Positions 1-10,556 are shown, numbered from the stretch's first letter. The stretch: 64,000 nucleotides of DNA from Apodemus sylvaticus (GCF_947179515.1 NC_067487.1:46068014-46132013), one strand, 5' to 3'. The notes: generated by a model from the sequence alone, not told the origin. Numbers and translations: made by a program.

Positions 1-485
1 TTCCAGATCCCATGAGCTGTGATTTGTCTGTGATGTGTGAGCCCTAACTGATTGTAATCTCTGCCTTGACGCATGAGCTACCTGATTTGGCTTCTCTACA
101 ATGCAATTACCTATATAAACAATCCTCAAGAATTAAATGTTCTCTGTTTGCAATGTCTAATGTGGTTTGTTCTCCTGACAGAATACTGACTAATATATAC
201 GTCACAGAAAGACTCACTAAAACGGTGACATTTGATCAAAGACTTAAAGGTAGCCATGCTGATTTCCCTGGGGGTGGGAGGGGAGTGGTGAGATATAGTC
301 CAGGCAGACAAATAATTAATGCAAAGCCAGTGAATACGGAAAGAGTGATAGCAGAGGAGATAGGGGAGAAAATGAAGCAGCAAATGAAGGGCCAACCTGT
401 ACCTGATAGAAGGTTTTGAGGGAGAAAGTGACAGATAAGCGCCTTATATTTCAAGAAAAACATTGATGGCCCCTGTACTGAAAAA
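1..485. other. Intergenic DNA, no recognised feature
   Basis: Moderately AT-rich sequence with no repeat family I recognise. A 117-codon open frame at 66-419 has no recognisable domain or good start context and I treat it as chance. Confidence 0.5.
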
Positions 486-489
486 TCTG

Positions 490-740
490 TATAGGGTTAG
501 GGCTGGTGGCTCAGACCTGCATTCTCAGCTGCTTGTGAAACTGAGGCAGGAAGATCAAAAATTCAAGCCATTCTGCAATATAGAATGAGTAGAATGAATA
601 TAAAGTCAGCCTGAGCCATTGAACGAGATCCTTTCAAAAATTAAAAAAGAAAAAGGGAGGATTGGGGAGACTCCATATTGACTGATAACATCTTTGGCTA
701 GCATGTATGAGGCTCTAGGTTCAACCACTAACTGCTACCT
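490..740 (+). repeat. Degenerate B1-like SINE followed by ID-like tRNA-derived piece
   Basis: The stretch from about 490 has B1/7SL-like order: a 'ggtggctcagacctgcattctcagc' type A-box region, then 'ctgaggcaggaagatc' and 'gcctgagccattgaacgagatcc'. An A-rich run follows, then an ID-like segment ('ctagcatgtatgaggctctaggttcaa') at about 695-725. Both halves are strongly diverged, so the family is uncertain (proto-B1 plus ID). Confidence 0.45.
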
Positions 741-1050
741 AGTAGCTGGGGTGGGGGGGGAGGGTATTAAAGGAATAAGCCAGACTCAGAAAGACAGATA
801 TTAAATCTTTTCTTTTTATATACTGACCTAGCTTGCTTTATTGCTTTGATAAATCACCAACCAAAAACAACTTAGTGGGGAAAAATTGCTTATTTGACTC
901 ACAGGCCTGTCTGAGATAGGGTAACTTTGCTGTGATGAAATGTTATGACCAAAGCAACTCGAGGAAGTAGCGCTTTCTCAGGCTTATGTTTCTACATCAC
1001 TGTTCATCTTTAAAAGAAATCAGTGTGTGTATGGGGGGGGGGGGGGTTGA

Positions 1051-1236
1051 GGGGGTTGGAGAGATGGCTCAGCGGTTAAAAGCACTGACTACTCTTCCGA
1101 AGGTCCTGAGTTCAATTCCCAGCAACCAGGCGGTGGCTCACAACCATCCGTAATGAGATCCGATTCCCTCTTCTGGAGTGTGTGAAAACAGCTACAGTGT
1201 ACTTACATATAATAAATAAATAAATCTTGAAAGAAA
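1051..1236 (+). repeat. B2 SINE
   Basis: Near-complete B2: 'gttggagagatggctcagcgg' (tRNA-derived A box), 'gagttcaattcccagcaacca' (B box), 'tacagtgtacttacatat' and an A-rich AATAAA-bearing tail. A G-run lies at the 5' edge. It sits inside family-A sequence; 'aaagaaatcag' before it and 'aagaaaatcag' after the tail microsatellite look like a slightly diverged target-site duplication. Confidence 0.9.
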
Positions 1237-1237
1237 A

Positions 1238-1297
<60 letters not shown>

Positions 1298-1415
1298 CAG
1301 GAAGGAAGGAAGGAAGGAAGGAAGGAAGGAAGGAAGGAAGGAAGGAAGGAAGGAAGGAAGGAGGAAGGAAGGAAGGAACAAAGAAACAAAGAAAGGAAAG
1401 AAGAAAATCAGGACA
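1237..1415 (+). repeat. (GAAA)n(GGAA)n polypurine microsatellite
   Basis: About 60 bp of GAAA units (1237-1297) run into about 80 bp of GGAA units (1300-1378) and impure purine sequence. It has grown from the B2 poly-A tail. Open frames on both strands here are low-complexity artefacts (Lys/Glu/Arg or Phe/Leu/Pro/Ser repeats). Confidence 0.95.
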
Positions 1416-1576
1416 GGAACACAAAACAGGGCAGGAACCTAGAGGCAGGAACCAAGCAGAGACCATGGAGTACTGGCTGCTTACTGGTTTGCATTTATAT
1501 GGCCTATTTACTCTCTTAAGCACCCCAGGGCCACCTACCCAGAGGTGACACTACCTACATTGGGTTGGATCCTCCC

Positions 1577-1591
1577 ACATCAATTTTTTTT

Positions 1592-1630
<39 letters not shown>

Positions 1631-1807
1631 TTATGTATTATATGTAAGTACACTGTAGCTATCTTCAGACACTCCATAAGAGGGCATCAGATCTTGTTAT
1701 GGATGACTGTGAGCCACCATGTGGTTGCTGGGATTTGAACTCATGACCTTCGGGAGAGCAGTAGCTGCTCTTAACCACTGAGCCATTTCTCCAGCCCTAC
1801 ATCAATT
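1577..1807 (-). repeat. B2 SINE with target-site duplication
   Basis: Reverse-strand B2 with tail (ATTT)n at 1586-1632, 'tgtaagtacactgtagct', 'gggatttgaactcatgacc' and end 'gagccatttctccagccct' at 1798. A 9-bp direct repeat 'acatcaatt' flanks it exactly (1577-1585 and 1799-1807), showing retroposition into the family-A repeat. Confidence 0.93.
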
Positions 1808-1977
1808 ATTAATCAAGAAAATATCCCAGGCCACATTGGTGGAAGTAATTTGTGAATTGAGGTTTTCTCTTCTAGGGGACTCTAGATTGTGTCAAGCCAA
1901 TAAAAACTAAATAAAAATAGACAGTGTAGATTTAAACACACACACACACATAAACGTAGAAAGGAAATTATTTTAGA

Positions 1978-1978
<1 letters not shown>

Positions 1979-2010
<32 letters not shown>
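1979..2010 (+). repeat. Poly-A run
   Basis: 32 consecutive A residues shortly after a short (CA)n run at about 1937-1950. It may be the tail of a lost retroposon, but no SINE body is recognisable directly upstream. Confidence 0.9.
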
Positions 2011-2011
<1 letters not shown>

Positions 2012-2019
2012 CAAAGCTA

Positions 2020-2090
2020 CACCTGGAGTAGCTGACTTGACTAAAGCCGCTGGCACACAGTAGACAGTCAGCGGATATCTGTTCCTTTCT
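2020..2090 (+). repeat. Possible MIR fragment
   Basis: 'ctggcacacagtagacagtcagc' followed by 'tgttcctt' resembles the conserved end of the ancient MIR SINE. It is short and weak. Confidence 0.3.
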
Positions 2091-2404
2091 TCTTTTCTAT
2101 CACACTAGGAGAAGTTGCAAGGAGAAGATACAGCCCAGGGATTAGACACTTTCCCCAGCAACATTCTCCTTGGAGGCATAGAAAGCATTTTGGTGAAAGA
2201 GTTCTGTATTTCAAGGGCAGAAGCAACGTCTGATTGAGTGGGTCAGAGGCCAGTCATTAGAATTGGAAGCTAAGAACCTTTTAGGAGCCTTGGAAAAATG
2301 ACAATGTAATTCAGATAGGAATAAGCAACATTGAGGTGCGGTTTTTAAGAAAAGAAAAATAAAATATGTTTAAAAAAATTTTTTTTTAAAAGTTTAAAAG
2401 AGGG

Positions 2405-2600
2405 AGGCTGGGCTGAGAGATGGCTCAGTAGTTAAGAGAGTGTGCTGTTCTTGTAGTTCTGTTCCCAGTACGCATTACAGCTGCCTGTACAACTCTAGTT
2501 CCATAGAATCTGAATCCCTCTTGTGGTCCCCAGGGACACCTGTATTCCTGTGTAGACACATACAAACACACAATTTAAAAAAAAATAATGAATTAAAAGG
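2405..2600 (+). repeat. B3/B2-type SINE
   Basis: It begins with 'ctgagagatggctcagtagttaag', has a diverged B box 'gttcccagtacgc', the internal 'gaatccctcttgtggtcccc', 'acacatacaaacacac' and an A-rich tail. Confidence 0.8.
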
Positions 2601-2604
2601 GGTG

Positions 2605-2815
2605 GGGGGAAACTGGAGAGAGGGCTGGGAAGCTGCTGTTCCAGGGACCCAGGTTCAATCTCCGCATGCTCATGGTGGTTAACAACCATTTCTAATTCCT
2701 GTTCCAGTGGCTCCAACACCCTCTCTTGGCCTCTATAGGCACTGCACACATGCAATATACAATGGGAAAACACTCATGCACATAAAATAGAAATAAATAG
2801 GTCTTTAAGAAAAAT
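2605..2815 (+). repeat. B3/B2-type SINE
   Basis: Second SINE in tandem with the previous one: 'aactggagagagggctggg', 'gacccaggttcaatctcc', 'tggtggttaacaacca', 'caacaccctctcttggcctc', 'cactcatgcacataaa' and tail 'aataaataggtctttaag'. Confidence 0.8.
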
Positions 2816-2819
2816 AGGA

Positions 2820-4325
2820 ACGACTATGGGTCAAAGAGATTTGGGGAAAGAGATTTGGAGCTCAGCGTGTTAGGTTTATAACAAGTATCCAGTTGAGGAA
2901 ATAAACAGGTAGGAACACAAGTCTGAAAATCACAGAAAGGGATAGGCATGGGTGGAGGAGCCCGTGAAATTTGAAGACTGTGGAAGTAGATGATGTCATC
3001 TAGGGACAGGAGAAGACAAAGGATTGAGTCATGGATTTTCCAACAGTGTGGAGTTGGGAAGAGGAGGAGGAGCCAGTAGTGGAACCTGGGGGGTGGGGGT
3101 GGGGCATCCAAGCAAAGCAGTAGACATGTTAGGACAATATGATGCCCTGTGACTCCAGGCAAGTAGAGAGACCGAGGCCCGAGAGAAAAGAGCTGCGTCA
3201 AACAATAAGCAAAATGCAAAAATCCGAGACCTAATTCTTTGTTTATCCACATGAAGGTCGGTGACCTATACGGGAGGATTCACTGGAGCCGCAGGAGGCA
3301 AAGTACCTCCTGAATGCGGAGAAAGGGTGAGTAGAGACAGTCAAAGCAATGAACAGAAAGTTAGTTAGAGGCCTGGTGCTGCCAAGAGACAGGACAATAG
3401 TTCGGGAAATAAGTTGGGTCAAAGTAAGCTTAATTGTTAATCAAAACGGGAGAAACAATGGTGTGCCGCTGAGAACCAAAGATAACCATTCCGGGATAGC
3501 GGGGAAAGAGAAAAGTATCCATAGATAAAAGTGAAGGGCAGATCATAGGTGGTCCAGGATGAGACTGTATCTCTTTTGAGATGCAGAGGGATTAGCTGTA
3601 GGCGGAGACCTGAAAGGTGGGGCCATGGTAACAGAGACAGCAGATGAATGTAGCCGCTGATCAGTTGGAGCCTTATCTGAAAAGCTGCTGGGATTGCTTC
3701 ATTCCCTCCCCCACACACAGAACGAAAGTCTTTAGCCAGACGAGGATAGGGGAGACAGCTGAGGTTCCGGGAGAGAATAGAGCTGGGTAAGGTTGGTCAG
3801 TCAAAATGAGATAGTGATTGGGAGGAGAAGGGAGGAGAAGTTACATTTAATGCAAAGTTCTTTAGGATTGAGGTCAAGTTGAGGCAGGAGAGAATAACAG
3901 GAAAATTTCGAAAACATGGAAAAGGGAAGGAGTCTCTCATTTGCCAACAGTTAAGAATTCTCAGTACAATGAATAAAATTTTCCAGGAAGGTTGTCTTCG
4001 TAGAGACAATCTTCCTTTTATACTTGTATTTCAAATAATGATGAGTCATGCTTAAGGCTTGTGCATATATGTATGACCTTATTTCGCAGAGGTAAACCTA
4101 CCATTTCCTGAGAATCTCACAAATAGGAGTATAACCTTCATTTACAATCAAAATACACCTTAATGATCCTGTTACTCCTGGTTTTTTGTTTGTTTTTTTG
4201 TACTCTTATGGGCTGTAATCCTTTTTAAGGCATCCCAGGAACTAGCTTCTGTCCTGGTTTACTCAGAAAGAGAGGGAAATTTTTCCTTAAATTTCTCCAG
4301 ATCTAACTCCAGACACTATCGATCG
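2820..4325. other. Intergenic DNA without a recognised gene or repeat
   Basis: Purine-rich stretch (about 2880-3780) then more AT-rich sequence. It has several open frames on the minus strand (longest 142 codons at 2824-3252), Pro/Leu/Cys-rich, without conserved motifs. It may include ancient repeat remnants I cannot name. Confidence 0.45.
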
Positions 4326-4326
4326 T

Positions 4327-4329
<3 letters not shown>

Positions 4330-4377
<48 letters not shown>

Positions 4378-4467
4378 TATATCATATATATATGATATAT
4401 ATAATATCAATGTGATATAATATATACACACACACATGTATGTATGTGTGTGTGTGTGTGTGTGTGT
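4330..4467. repeat. (TA)n / (CA)n-(TG)n microsatellite
   Basis: A pure TA tract at 4330-4374, then ATATC/ATATG variants, a short CA block (about 4430-4437) and a TG block to 4467. Confidence 0.95.
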
Positions 4468-4626
4468 TGTAAAGACAACTATGTGGACACTGTCTTCATC
4501 CTCAGCACCTCTCTTTATTCATACAACATTTAGATCTGTATCAGAAATATCCTACTTAGTAAGTTTATTATGAAGACCTACTTCATACTAACTTGTTCTG
4601 GAATTCTTTTCTGAACCAAAGTCAAG

Positions 4627-5143
4627 AATCCCAGATTCAGGCTGAAGAAGTTGTTAAGAGCACATACTGTTCCTCCTGAGGACCTGAGTTCAATTCTCAG
4701 CACCCACATCAGGTGGCTCACAACTGTAATCCCAGCTCCAGGGGCATTTCACACCATTGATTTCTGTGGGCACTTATATTCATGTACACACACACCCTGT
4801 CCCACTCCCCATCCCTACCCCCACATACCCATTGTGGTGGTTTAAATATGCTTGGGAGTGGCAACATTAGAGGGTGTGGTCTTGTTGGAGGAAGCGAATC
4901 ACTGTGGGGGTGGAAACTGAGATCCCCATCGTAGTTGCATGGAGACAGTCTCCTCCTGTTTGCCTTCAGACAAGACACTGACATTGCCATGCTTCTGTCA
5001 TGATGATAATGGGCTGAACCTCTGAACCTGTAAGCCATCCCCAATCAAATGTCGTCCTTATAAGAGTGGCCTTGGTCAATGGAGTCTAAGATACCCATAA
5101 TTAGAATATTAAAAATAAATCTTAAAAAGCAATCCGAGATTCA
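4627..5143 (+). repeat. B3-type SINE with 13-bp TSD, interrupted by an LTR-like insert
   Basis: SINE body at 4640-4832 ('ggctgaagaagttgttaag', 'gacctgagttcaattctcagc', 'ggtggctcacaactg', 'tgtgggcacttatattcatg'), with its tail ('aaaaataaatcttaaaaag') at about 5109-5130. Flanks are a 13-bp duplication with one mismatch: 'aatcccagattca' 4627-4639 and 'aatccgagattca' 5131-5143. The 261-bp insert at 4833-5093 explains the split. Confidence 0.85.
4833..5093 (+). mobile_element. Solo LTR-like element (family B) with 5-bp TSD
   Basis: It starts TGTGGTGGTTTAAATATGC and contains 'gtggtcttgttggaggaag', 'gatgataatgggctgaacc', 'ctgtaagccatccccaatcaaat' and 'ataagagtggccttggtcaa'. It ends CTAAGATA and is flanked by 'cccat' (4828-4832 and 5094-5098). 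The TG start, AATCAAA (AATAAA-like) signal and 5-bp duplication suit a MaLR/ERVL-type solo LTR. A related copy lies at about 31258-31555. The family name is unresolved. Confidence 0.75.
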
Positions 5144-5649
5144 TCTGAGTGGAGATCTCTAAAGAGAATGCCTTTGGCTATCTCATGCCTTGGGCTATCT
5201 CATTCCCCAATTGGAGCTCTGGCTCTGGCTTCCACTCTCTCCAGTCCTGACAAATCATGGGAGTTAAGGACTTTTCTCCAGCTCTGCTCAGCTGCATGGC
5301 TTTGGTGGACGATGGAGACATGGGTGGATTTATTGTAAGTGGTAGTTTTGCTGTGTATGAAAATACTAGAGAGGCAAGGGAGCCGTGAGTATAACCTAGA
5401 AGATGCCGTGTATGCGTGAAGTGGGAATAGGGAGATGGTGGGAGTATCAGTGGGTTGGTGGTTCTCCTGTGTTAAAATGAGAGTTGGAGGATGCCAACTG
5501 CCATTCTTTCATTATACAGAGTAAATTTTGCCTTTAAGATCTGAGTTTTCATATTCACATGTACACAACAGTACAGAAAATATGGAAACAAGGAAAATAA
5601 ATATGGCTACTATAAATGTTTAAGGAGGAATACTCAGAAGTTGTCATAT
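5144..5649. other. Intergenic DNA, nothing recognised
   Basis: Mixed-composition unique sequence between the 4.6-5.1 kb nested repeat and the B4 SINE. No start-to-stop frame with conserved features. Confidence 0.5.
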
Positions 5650-6340
5650 AAGGGTTGTGGATGTATAGTTCAGCTGCCTACTGTTGCAGGAAATAATAAT
5701 AAAAAAAAAAAATCAACCCGCCAATTCTCCTGCCCCCGCTGGGCCATCTCTCCGGTGGGGGTCTGGAATACCTCTCACTACCAAGCAATGCCCCACACAC
5801 ACCGTGATCTGCCACCTCAACATCTAATTACCCAGTAAATTCAAGACTCTTAATGCCTAATTGACTTAATACATTATCAGATTTATGTATAAATAATATC
5901 TCAATTTACAAGATGTCAATACAATAATTTTAGAGACAATTGGTAATGATAAAGCTTTATCCCAATGTTTCTAACCTTGTGAAAACTTAGCTACTTGTGG
6001 CTGGTTAATTGCCACAAGGGTTCACATACAGGATCATGGTCTCTTCTTCTCTCTTGGATGCTCACTCGCTCTACAACTCTTAGCTCCGCCCCCTTTTCCC
6101 TATCCAATCACAGACCTTCTCTGCACTAATGTAATTGGACAGGGAAAATCCTGCGACAGTCTTCCATGCCTGAATACCTAGGTGGGTTTGACCCTCAGCA
6201 TCACATGAAATCAGACATGATGGCACACACCTGTCATCCCTGTGCTCAGGAGGTGAAAGTAGGAAGACCAAAAAGTCAAGGTCATCTTCAGATACGTGGT
6301 GAACTTCATGACAGCCTGGGCCACAGGCGGCAAACAAGCC
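5650..6340 (+). repeat. B4 SINE (ID plus B1) split by an LTR-like insert
   Basis: The ID-like left end ('agggttgtggatgtatagttcag') stops near 5681. Beyond 6159 the element resumes with 'ccatgcctgaatacctaggtgggtttgaccctcagcatc' style ID sequence, then a B1-like unit ('gatggcacacacctgtcatccctgtgctcaggaggtg ... cagcctgggccacaggcgg'). The ID-then-B1 order defines B4. Confidence 0.65.
5682..6158 (+). mobile_element. ERV-type solo LTR, about 477 bp
   Basis: It begins TGTTGCAGGAAATAATAA and ends CTGCGACA. It contains 'ccgtgatctgccacctcaac', 'ttacaagatgtcaatacaat', 'ggctggttaattgccaca', a 'tagctccgccccc' GC box and 'ccaatcacagac'. I recognise this as a recurrent mouse LTR-like sequence, but the family is unresolved and I could not find a convincing target duplication. 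No coding sequence remains. Confidence 0.6.
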
Positions 6341-6342
6341 TA

Positions 6343-6510
6343 CACAGTGGCTAAGAGTGCTTGGTCCTGCACTTTGTGACCTGAACTCAGTCCCTTCAAC
6401 TCACATAGTTAAAAAGAAAATGACTCTCAAAGTTGTCCTTTGACCTGTATACATGCACAATGTGTATATGTCGTGGGTACACACACACACACACACACAC
6501 ACACACTTAA
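6343..6510 (+). repeat. RSINE1-type SINE with (CA)n tail
   Basis: 'gtggctaagagtgcttgg', 'gacctgaactcagtccc', 'actctcaaagttgtcctttgacc' and a terminal (CA)n at 6480-6508 follow the RSINE1 layout. Confidence 0.7.
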
Positions 6511-8084
6511 ATTCAAAAACTAAAAAGAAGTTGGCATTTCACATTTTCCTTGTGTTTCATTGTCTAGACTTTGATAATATTGCTATTGCTATTAATTAAA
6601 AGATGGTGTGGGGAGGCTGAGGTAGAAGGACCCTGGACTAACTAGTAAGTATTTATTTCAACTAAAAGTTAAAAAAGTTAAAGTCTTCATTCCAGTGGTC
6701 GATAAATATGCAAGTTTTATTACCAAGGACAAAAGGGGAAAATGTATTGTTAGGCAGCTGCCATAGGGTATGTGTTTTCCTCTAAAAAGGGTATGTGCCT
6801 TAACACTAAAAGCAAGACATACAAGTGGTCCTTCCAGGATTGACTGCTGAATTTCTTCTTCTTTTATTAGATCAGGACATAATGATGTGTTTTGTAGTTG
6901 ATGACGTCTTCTACTGTAAGAAGGACAGTATTTTGCTAAGACAGAGAAGATATAGGGGAGCAAGAGATTTTCTAGTGGGTTTGAGAGAAAGAAAGGACAT
7001 AATTAGTTTGATTGCTACAGGCTAGGCTTGAGAAGGACATAGAAGCAGTTGAAACCTTAGGACAAGAATTCAAGAGTGTGAATGGGGCATGTGATTAAAT
7101 TTATGTAGGAAAATTCTCTGAGTCCATAGGGACTTTGATCATTTGCACCCATTTCCCAAAACTGATTTCAGGAAACAGTTCTTAACTACACATGGAAATT
7201 GTTTCATTGGTTGCCAAGGTCTCAAAAGCCTTGCCAGAGGTCATGATAATTTTATAAGATGATACTGTATTAATTCAAGGGTTTTCAATTAAATTAGCAA
7301 TAAAAATATAAGATGTGATTTTAAAAATTAGTTTGTAGCCAGTAAATGATGATGGATTTTTGCCATGCCTCTGGTGATTTTGTGTGAAACTTCTGATAGA
7401 AATATCTGGTTTTAATTTATTTTTCTGGATGCTTTATTAAAGACCCATGTGCAAGGAAAAAATTGAAAACAGACAACTTTAGATCCACTGTAAATTTCTC
7501 ATGCCATCAGAAATACTAAGATAAATGTTTCTTTTGGCCACCATGCATGAAATGCAAGCAAGAAATAAAGTCAACTTCTGTCCTAATGCTCCTAACCAAT
7601 AAAATGCAATGTGCATTGAGTCATCCTATTAAACCTACTAGCATAATCTATAGTTTGGATGAAATTACATATAAAAAGACAACAACAAAAGAAAAGCCCA
7701 AAACTCTGCACACAGCAAACTATTTCTGTTTTATTATCCGGCTTATATCCAATACCTAAAATGTAGAAGATAAGAAAATTAAAGTGGTCATTATTAATTT
7801 TTTAAATGGAAGCTTAGTAAGAAGTAGATTTATGCTTCCAGATCTCTTTCCAGCCATAGGAAGACCTGATGTGCTATATTCACCAGGGTTCCAGAATATA
7901 TCACTGGTTCAAGGGTCGCATTTCAGAAACCAGTAAGATCGAGAGACTGGAAAGAATGATCACAGTAAAAATAACTTATGCAAATATCTTTTAAACAATG
8001 AAATGAGAGGGACTATTTTCTTGCATTTTATATTTTTAAAATTATAAGTAGTTTTCCTTTCCTTTCTTGAGGTTCTTTTTCGTT
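6511..8084. other. Intergenic AT-rich unique DNA
   Basis: About 1.6 kb with no SINE I recognise and no plausible exon. Frames of up to 101 codons (6658-6963, minus) have no domain or repeat signature. Confidence 0.5.
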
Positions 8085-8208
8085 TTGTCTTTTTTAATGG
8101 GACACTACTATGTGGTCCTGGCTGACCTGGAATTTGCAGAGATTTGTCAGCCTCTGCTTCTCAAGTCCTAGGTGGGATTAAAGGTGTTCACTAACACACT
8201 CAGCTTTC
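8085..8208 (-). repeat. B1 SINE, diverged
   Basis: Reverse B1: 'tttttaatgggacactactatgtggtcctggctgacctgg', 'cagcctctgcttctcaagtcc', 'gggattaaaggtgttcac'. Confidence 0.8.
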
Positions 8209-8249
8209 TACACATCTTTTGTTTCCCACTATTTATCAAGTATTAGGCC

Positions 8250-8350
8250 AAATGAAGCAGCATGCCTGACCTTGTAATACTCAGGAGGCTGAGGTAGGAG
8301 GAGGATGAGTTTGAATCCAGCCTGGGCTACGTACTAAGATGTCAGAAGCA
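8250..8350 (+). repeat. B1-like SINE fragment
   Basis: 'gcagcatgcctgaccttgtaatactcaggaggctgaggtagg' and 'gtttgaatccagcctgggctacg' are an old B1/proto-B1 body. Confidence 0.6.
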
Positions 8351-8870
8351 GGAGAACAGTGAAAGGGCAATGAGCTAGGCTACACGTTGGGAAAATAACC
8401 AGCAGAGACAGAGATGGTCTTTTCCTTAGATAACTGACTTTGCATTCTAAAGAAAGAAAACTACATTGAATTAAAACTCAGCAAGGGAGACACTAGGAAG
8501 GAAAAAAATACCATCCTAAGGATGTCTACACAAAGAATTGATGCAGTCACAAAAGCCAGAGCAGTAGATGTAAGAGCATTAGAAAAGATGTTTCTAGCAT
8601 GTTTATAGACATAGCATGCCTAATAAATAGTGAAATAGTAATTAAGCTATTTGTCACCTGATATCACACAAAGTGTGGACATATTTTGCTCAGGGTTGGT
8701 TCAAAACTAGATCAATGATGTTATTAAAGGCATAGGCTCTTTCCTTTTCTATGTTCTTCCTTCCTATCTTGTTGGCCACCATTAATCTCTTCTTGCTCAG
8801 AAGATGCCACAACTCTGGATATTACGTCCTTATATAACGACCAACAAACGATGGATAAGGGGCATTGTTA

Positions 8871-8960
8871 TTTCTTCTTCTTTCTTCTCTTCCTCCTCTT
8901 CCTCCTCCTCTTCTTCCTCCTCTGCCTCCTCTTCCTCCTCCTCCTCCTCCTCTTCTTTGC
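8871..8960. repeat. (TCC)n/(TTC)n pyrimidine tract
   Basis: Nearly pure pyrimidine run. Overlapping frames encode only poly-Ser, Pro/Leu or Glu and are artefacts. Confidence 0.95.
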
Positions 8961-9616
8961 TCCTTCTCCTCCACCTCCCTTGTTGCTCCTCCTTCCCTGA
9001 CCCAAGAAGTCTTTCTTTCTCATAAGGGATTTCAGATCTCACTTGCTCTGGACATAGTAATATGCTAGCTGCAAGATCTCTTCAGGGAAAGCAAGTATAG
9101 AGCAGTTTTGGTCTCGCTTTGTAGGTGTTAGGTTCCATCAACAAGGAAGAGGGAGATAGGAAGGGTCTGAGATGTATCTGCTCCCTCATACAATGATCTG
9201 GAGCTATGATTTGGAGGCCTAGGGCATAATGAGGGAAGCAAGAGTGCTCCAGTGAACAACCGCCTGTGGAAGCCTGGGGTATAAAATAGAAAAACTTACA
9301 GTGAATGTAGTGGAAGGAGGCTGGAGAAGAAGACGGGAAATAACTTGTTTTGAGCAGATCAGGTATTTTCTCTTTGCCCCCAAAGCAATGATAATTCCTT
9401 GGAAAGATTCATAAATCAATGCTACATAAATTGGTGGTCAGGATTTGCTAATCCAAAATGGACCATGGTAGGCATTTAGGTAAAGGTGAGAATAAAATTA
9501 TATAGCTTGGGAATTATTGTAAGTAAAAAGAAAATCTTTATTTGATCAATATTTATTGCAGAATTTAAAAAGATTTTTTTTTTCCTGGAGGTAAGAAAAA
9601 CCACTAGAAAATTGAT
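8961..9616. other. Intergenic DNA, nothing recognised
   Basis: No gene, SINE or long simple repeat is apparent between the pyrimidine tract and the next SINE. Confidence 0.45.
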
Positions 9617-9618
9617 CT

Positions 9619-9815
9619 TCGGGGCTGGAGAGATGACTCAGCAGTTGAGAATTCAGCTGCTCTTTTAGTCTTGGGTTCAATTCCCAGCACCCACAAGGCA
9701 GCACACAGAACTTGTCTGTAAGACCAGTTCCAAAGGGATCTGACACCCTCACACAGGCATGCATGCAGGCAAAACATCAATGCACGTAAAATAAAAGTAG
9801 ATAAACCATAAAAAC
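9619..9815 (+). repeat. B2/B3 SINE
   Basis: 'cggggctggagagatgactcag', 'cttgggttcaattcccagcacc', 'gggatctgacaccctcacac', 'gcatgcatgcaggcaaaacatc' and an A-rich tail. Confidence 0.88.
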
Positions 9816-10194
9816 CAAAATCAATCTTATTTCTTGAAGGATTTTTGCTCTTGCTTCATATCATAGAACTTTCACAAAGGGCTAAAATGTACAAAATGCA
9901 AAGCAGAAGCAAAAGAAGAAGCCTGGACATTCATATAGAAATTTCTACGGTGGGATTGAAATTGGAGGACAGAAAGAGCCTCCCAATGAAGGTGACGTGT
10001 GGGCAAAATCGTAGGATGAAGGACAGAGACAGAGAGTAGGGGCAAGGAAAAGAGGAGGCCAATGGAGAAGAGTATTCCAGATGCTAGAAAAGCATCCTGG
10101 GCCTGAAGAATGTCCAAGGTAACGTCTTTCAGACAGAAGCGTGCCTGGTATATTTGGAAATATCTACTGGGTGTAGAATATGGCAGTTGAAGGG
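9816..10194. other. Intergenic DNA, nothing recognised
   Basis: Unique, purine-rich sequence. The 126-codon minus-strand frame at 9872-10252 ends inside an antisense ID element and has no recognisable domain. Confidence 0.45.
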
Positions 10195-10276
10195 GAGCAG
10201 AGTCCAGTGTGAGGACTGAACCCAGGGTCATCTCCGTGAAAGCAAATGTCATGCGGCTGAGCTACATCCTCCCCTC
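10195..10276 (-). repeat. ID-like tRNA-derived SINE
   Basis: Reverse tRNA-like segment: 'gtgaggactgaacccagggtc' (B box complement) and 'catgcggctgagctacatcctcccc' (A box complement). Confidence 0.7.
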
Positions 10277-10556
10277 TACACTTGCTCCTAAAATATCATA
10301 ATAAGCTGTCTCTGGCTTTTCCGCTGATGAGCTGAGTTACAAAGCTCAGCTTGGGGTATTTAGGAGGAAAGAAGGGAATGTGTGACTTCTGATTCAAAGG
10401 CTTTGATTGCTGAGCTGAAGCTCACTGGGTAAATGCAAACATCCCTGCAAACGGGGACTGTGGTTTGGGTCAGAGTACTACTAGAAGAGGCAGGGAACAT
10501 AGTAAAATTCTGAATATATTTGAAAGATTGAGGCAAAGTGTTACTAAGGACCACCC

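Larger units (their letters stand above)
905..1903 (-). repeat. LTR-like dispersed repeat (family A), split by two B2 insertions
   Basis: Three collinear blocks (905-1020, about 1405-1576 and 1808-1903) match a dispersed repeat I recognise from rodent sequence: it starts near 'tgctgtgatgaaatgttatgacca', contains 'caggacaggaac', 'gcaggaacc' and 'cctcccacatcaat', and ends near 'gattgtgtcaag'. Related copies occur at about 20950-21412 (opposite orientation), 55872-56237 and 57765-58240. The formal family name is unresolved, and the strand is by analogy with MaLR-type LTRs. Confidence 0.55.

Noticed and set aside
1112..1523. Several overlapping frames rich in Phe/Leu/Pro/Ser or Lys/Glu
   Set aside because: Translation of the GAAA/GGAA microsatellite; low complexity on both strands.
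2824..3252. 142-codon minus-strand frame
   Set aside because: No domain, no start context or splice signals, and amino-acid composition typical of translated noncoding DNA.
8804..9068. Frames with poly-Ser, poly-Pro/Leu or poly-Glu
   Set aside because: Translation of a TCC/TTC pyrimidine tract.
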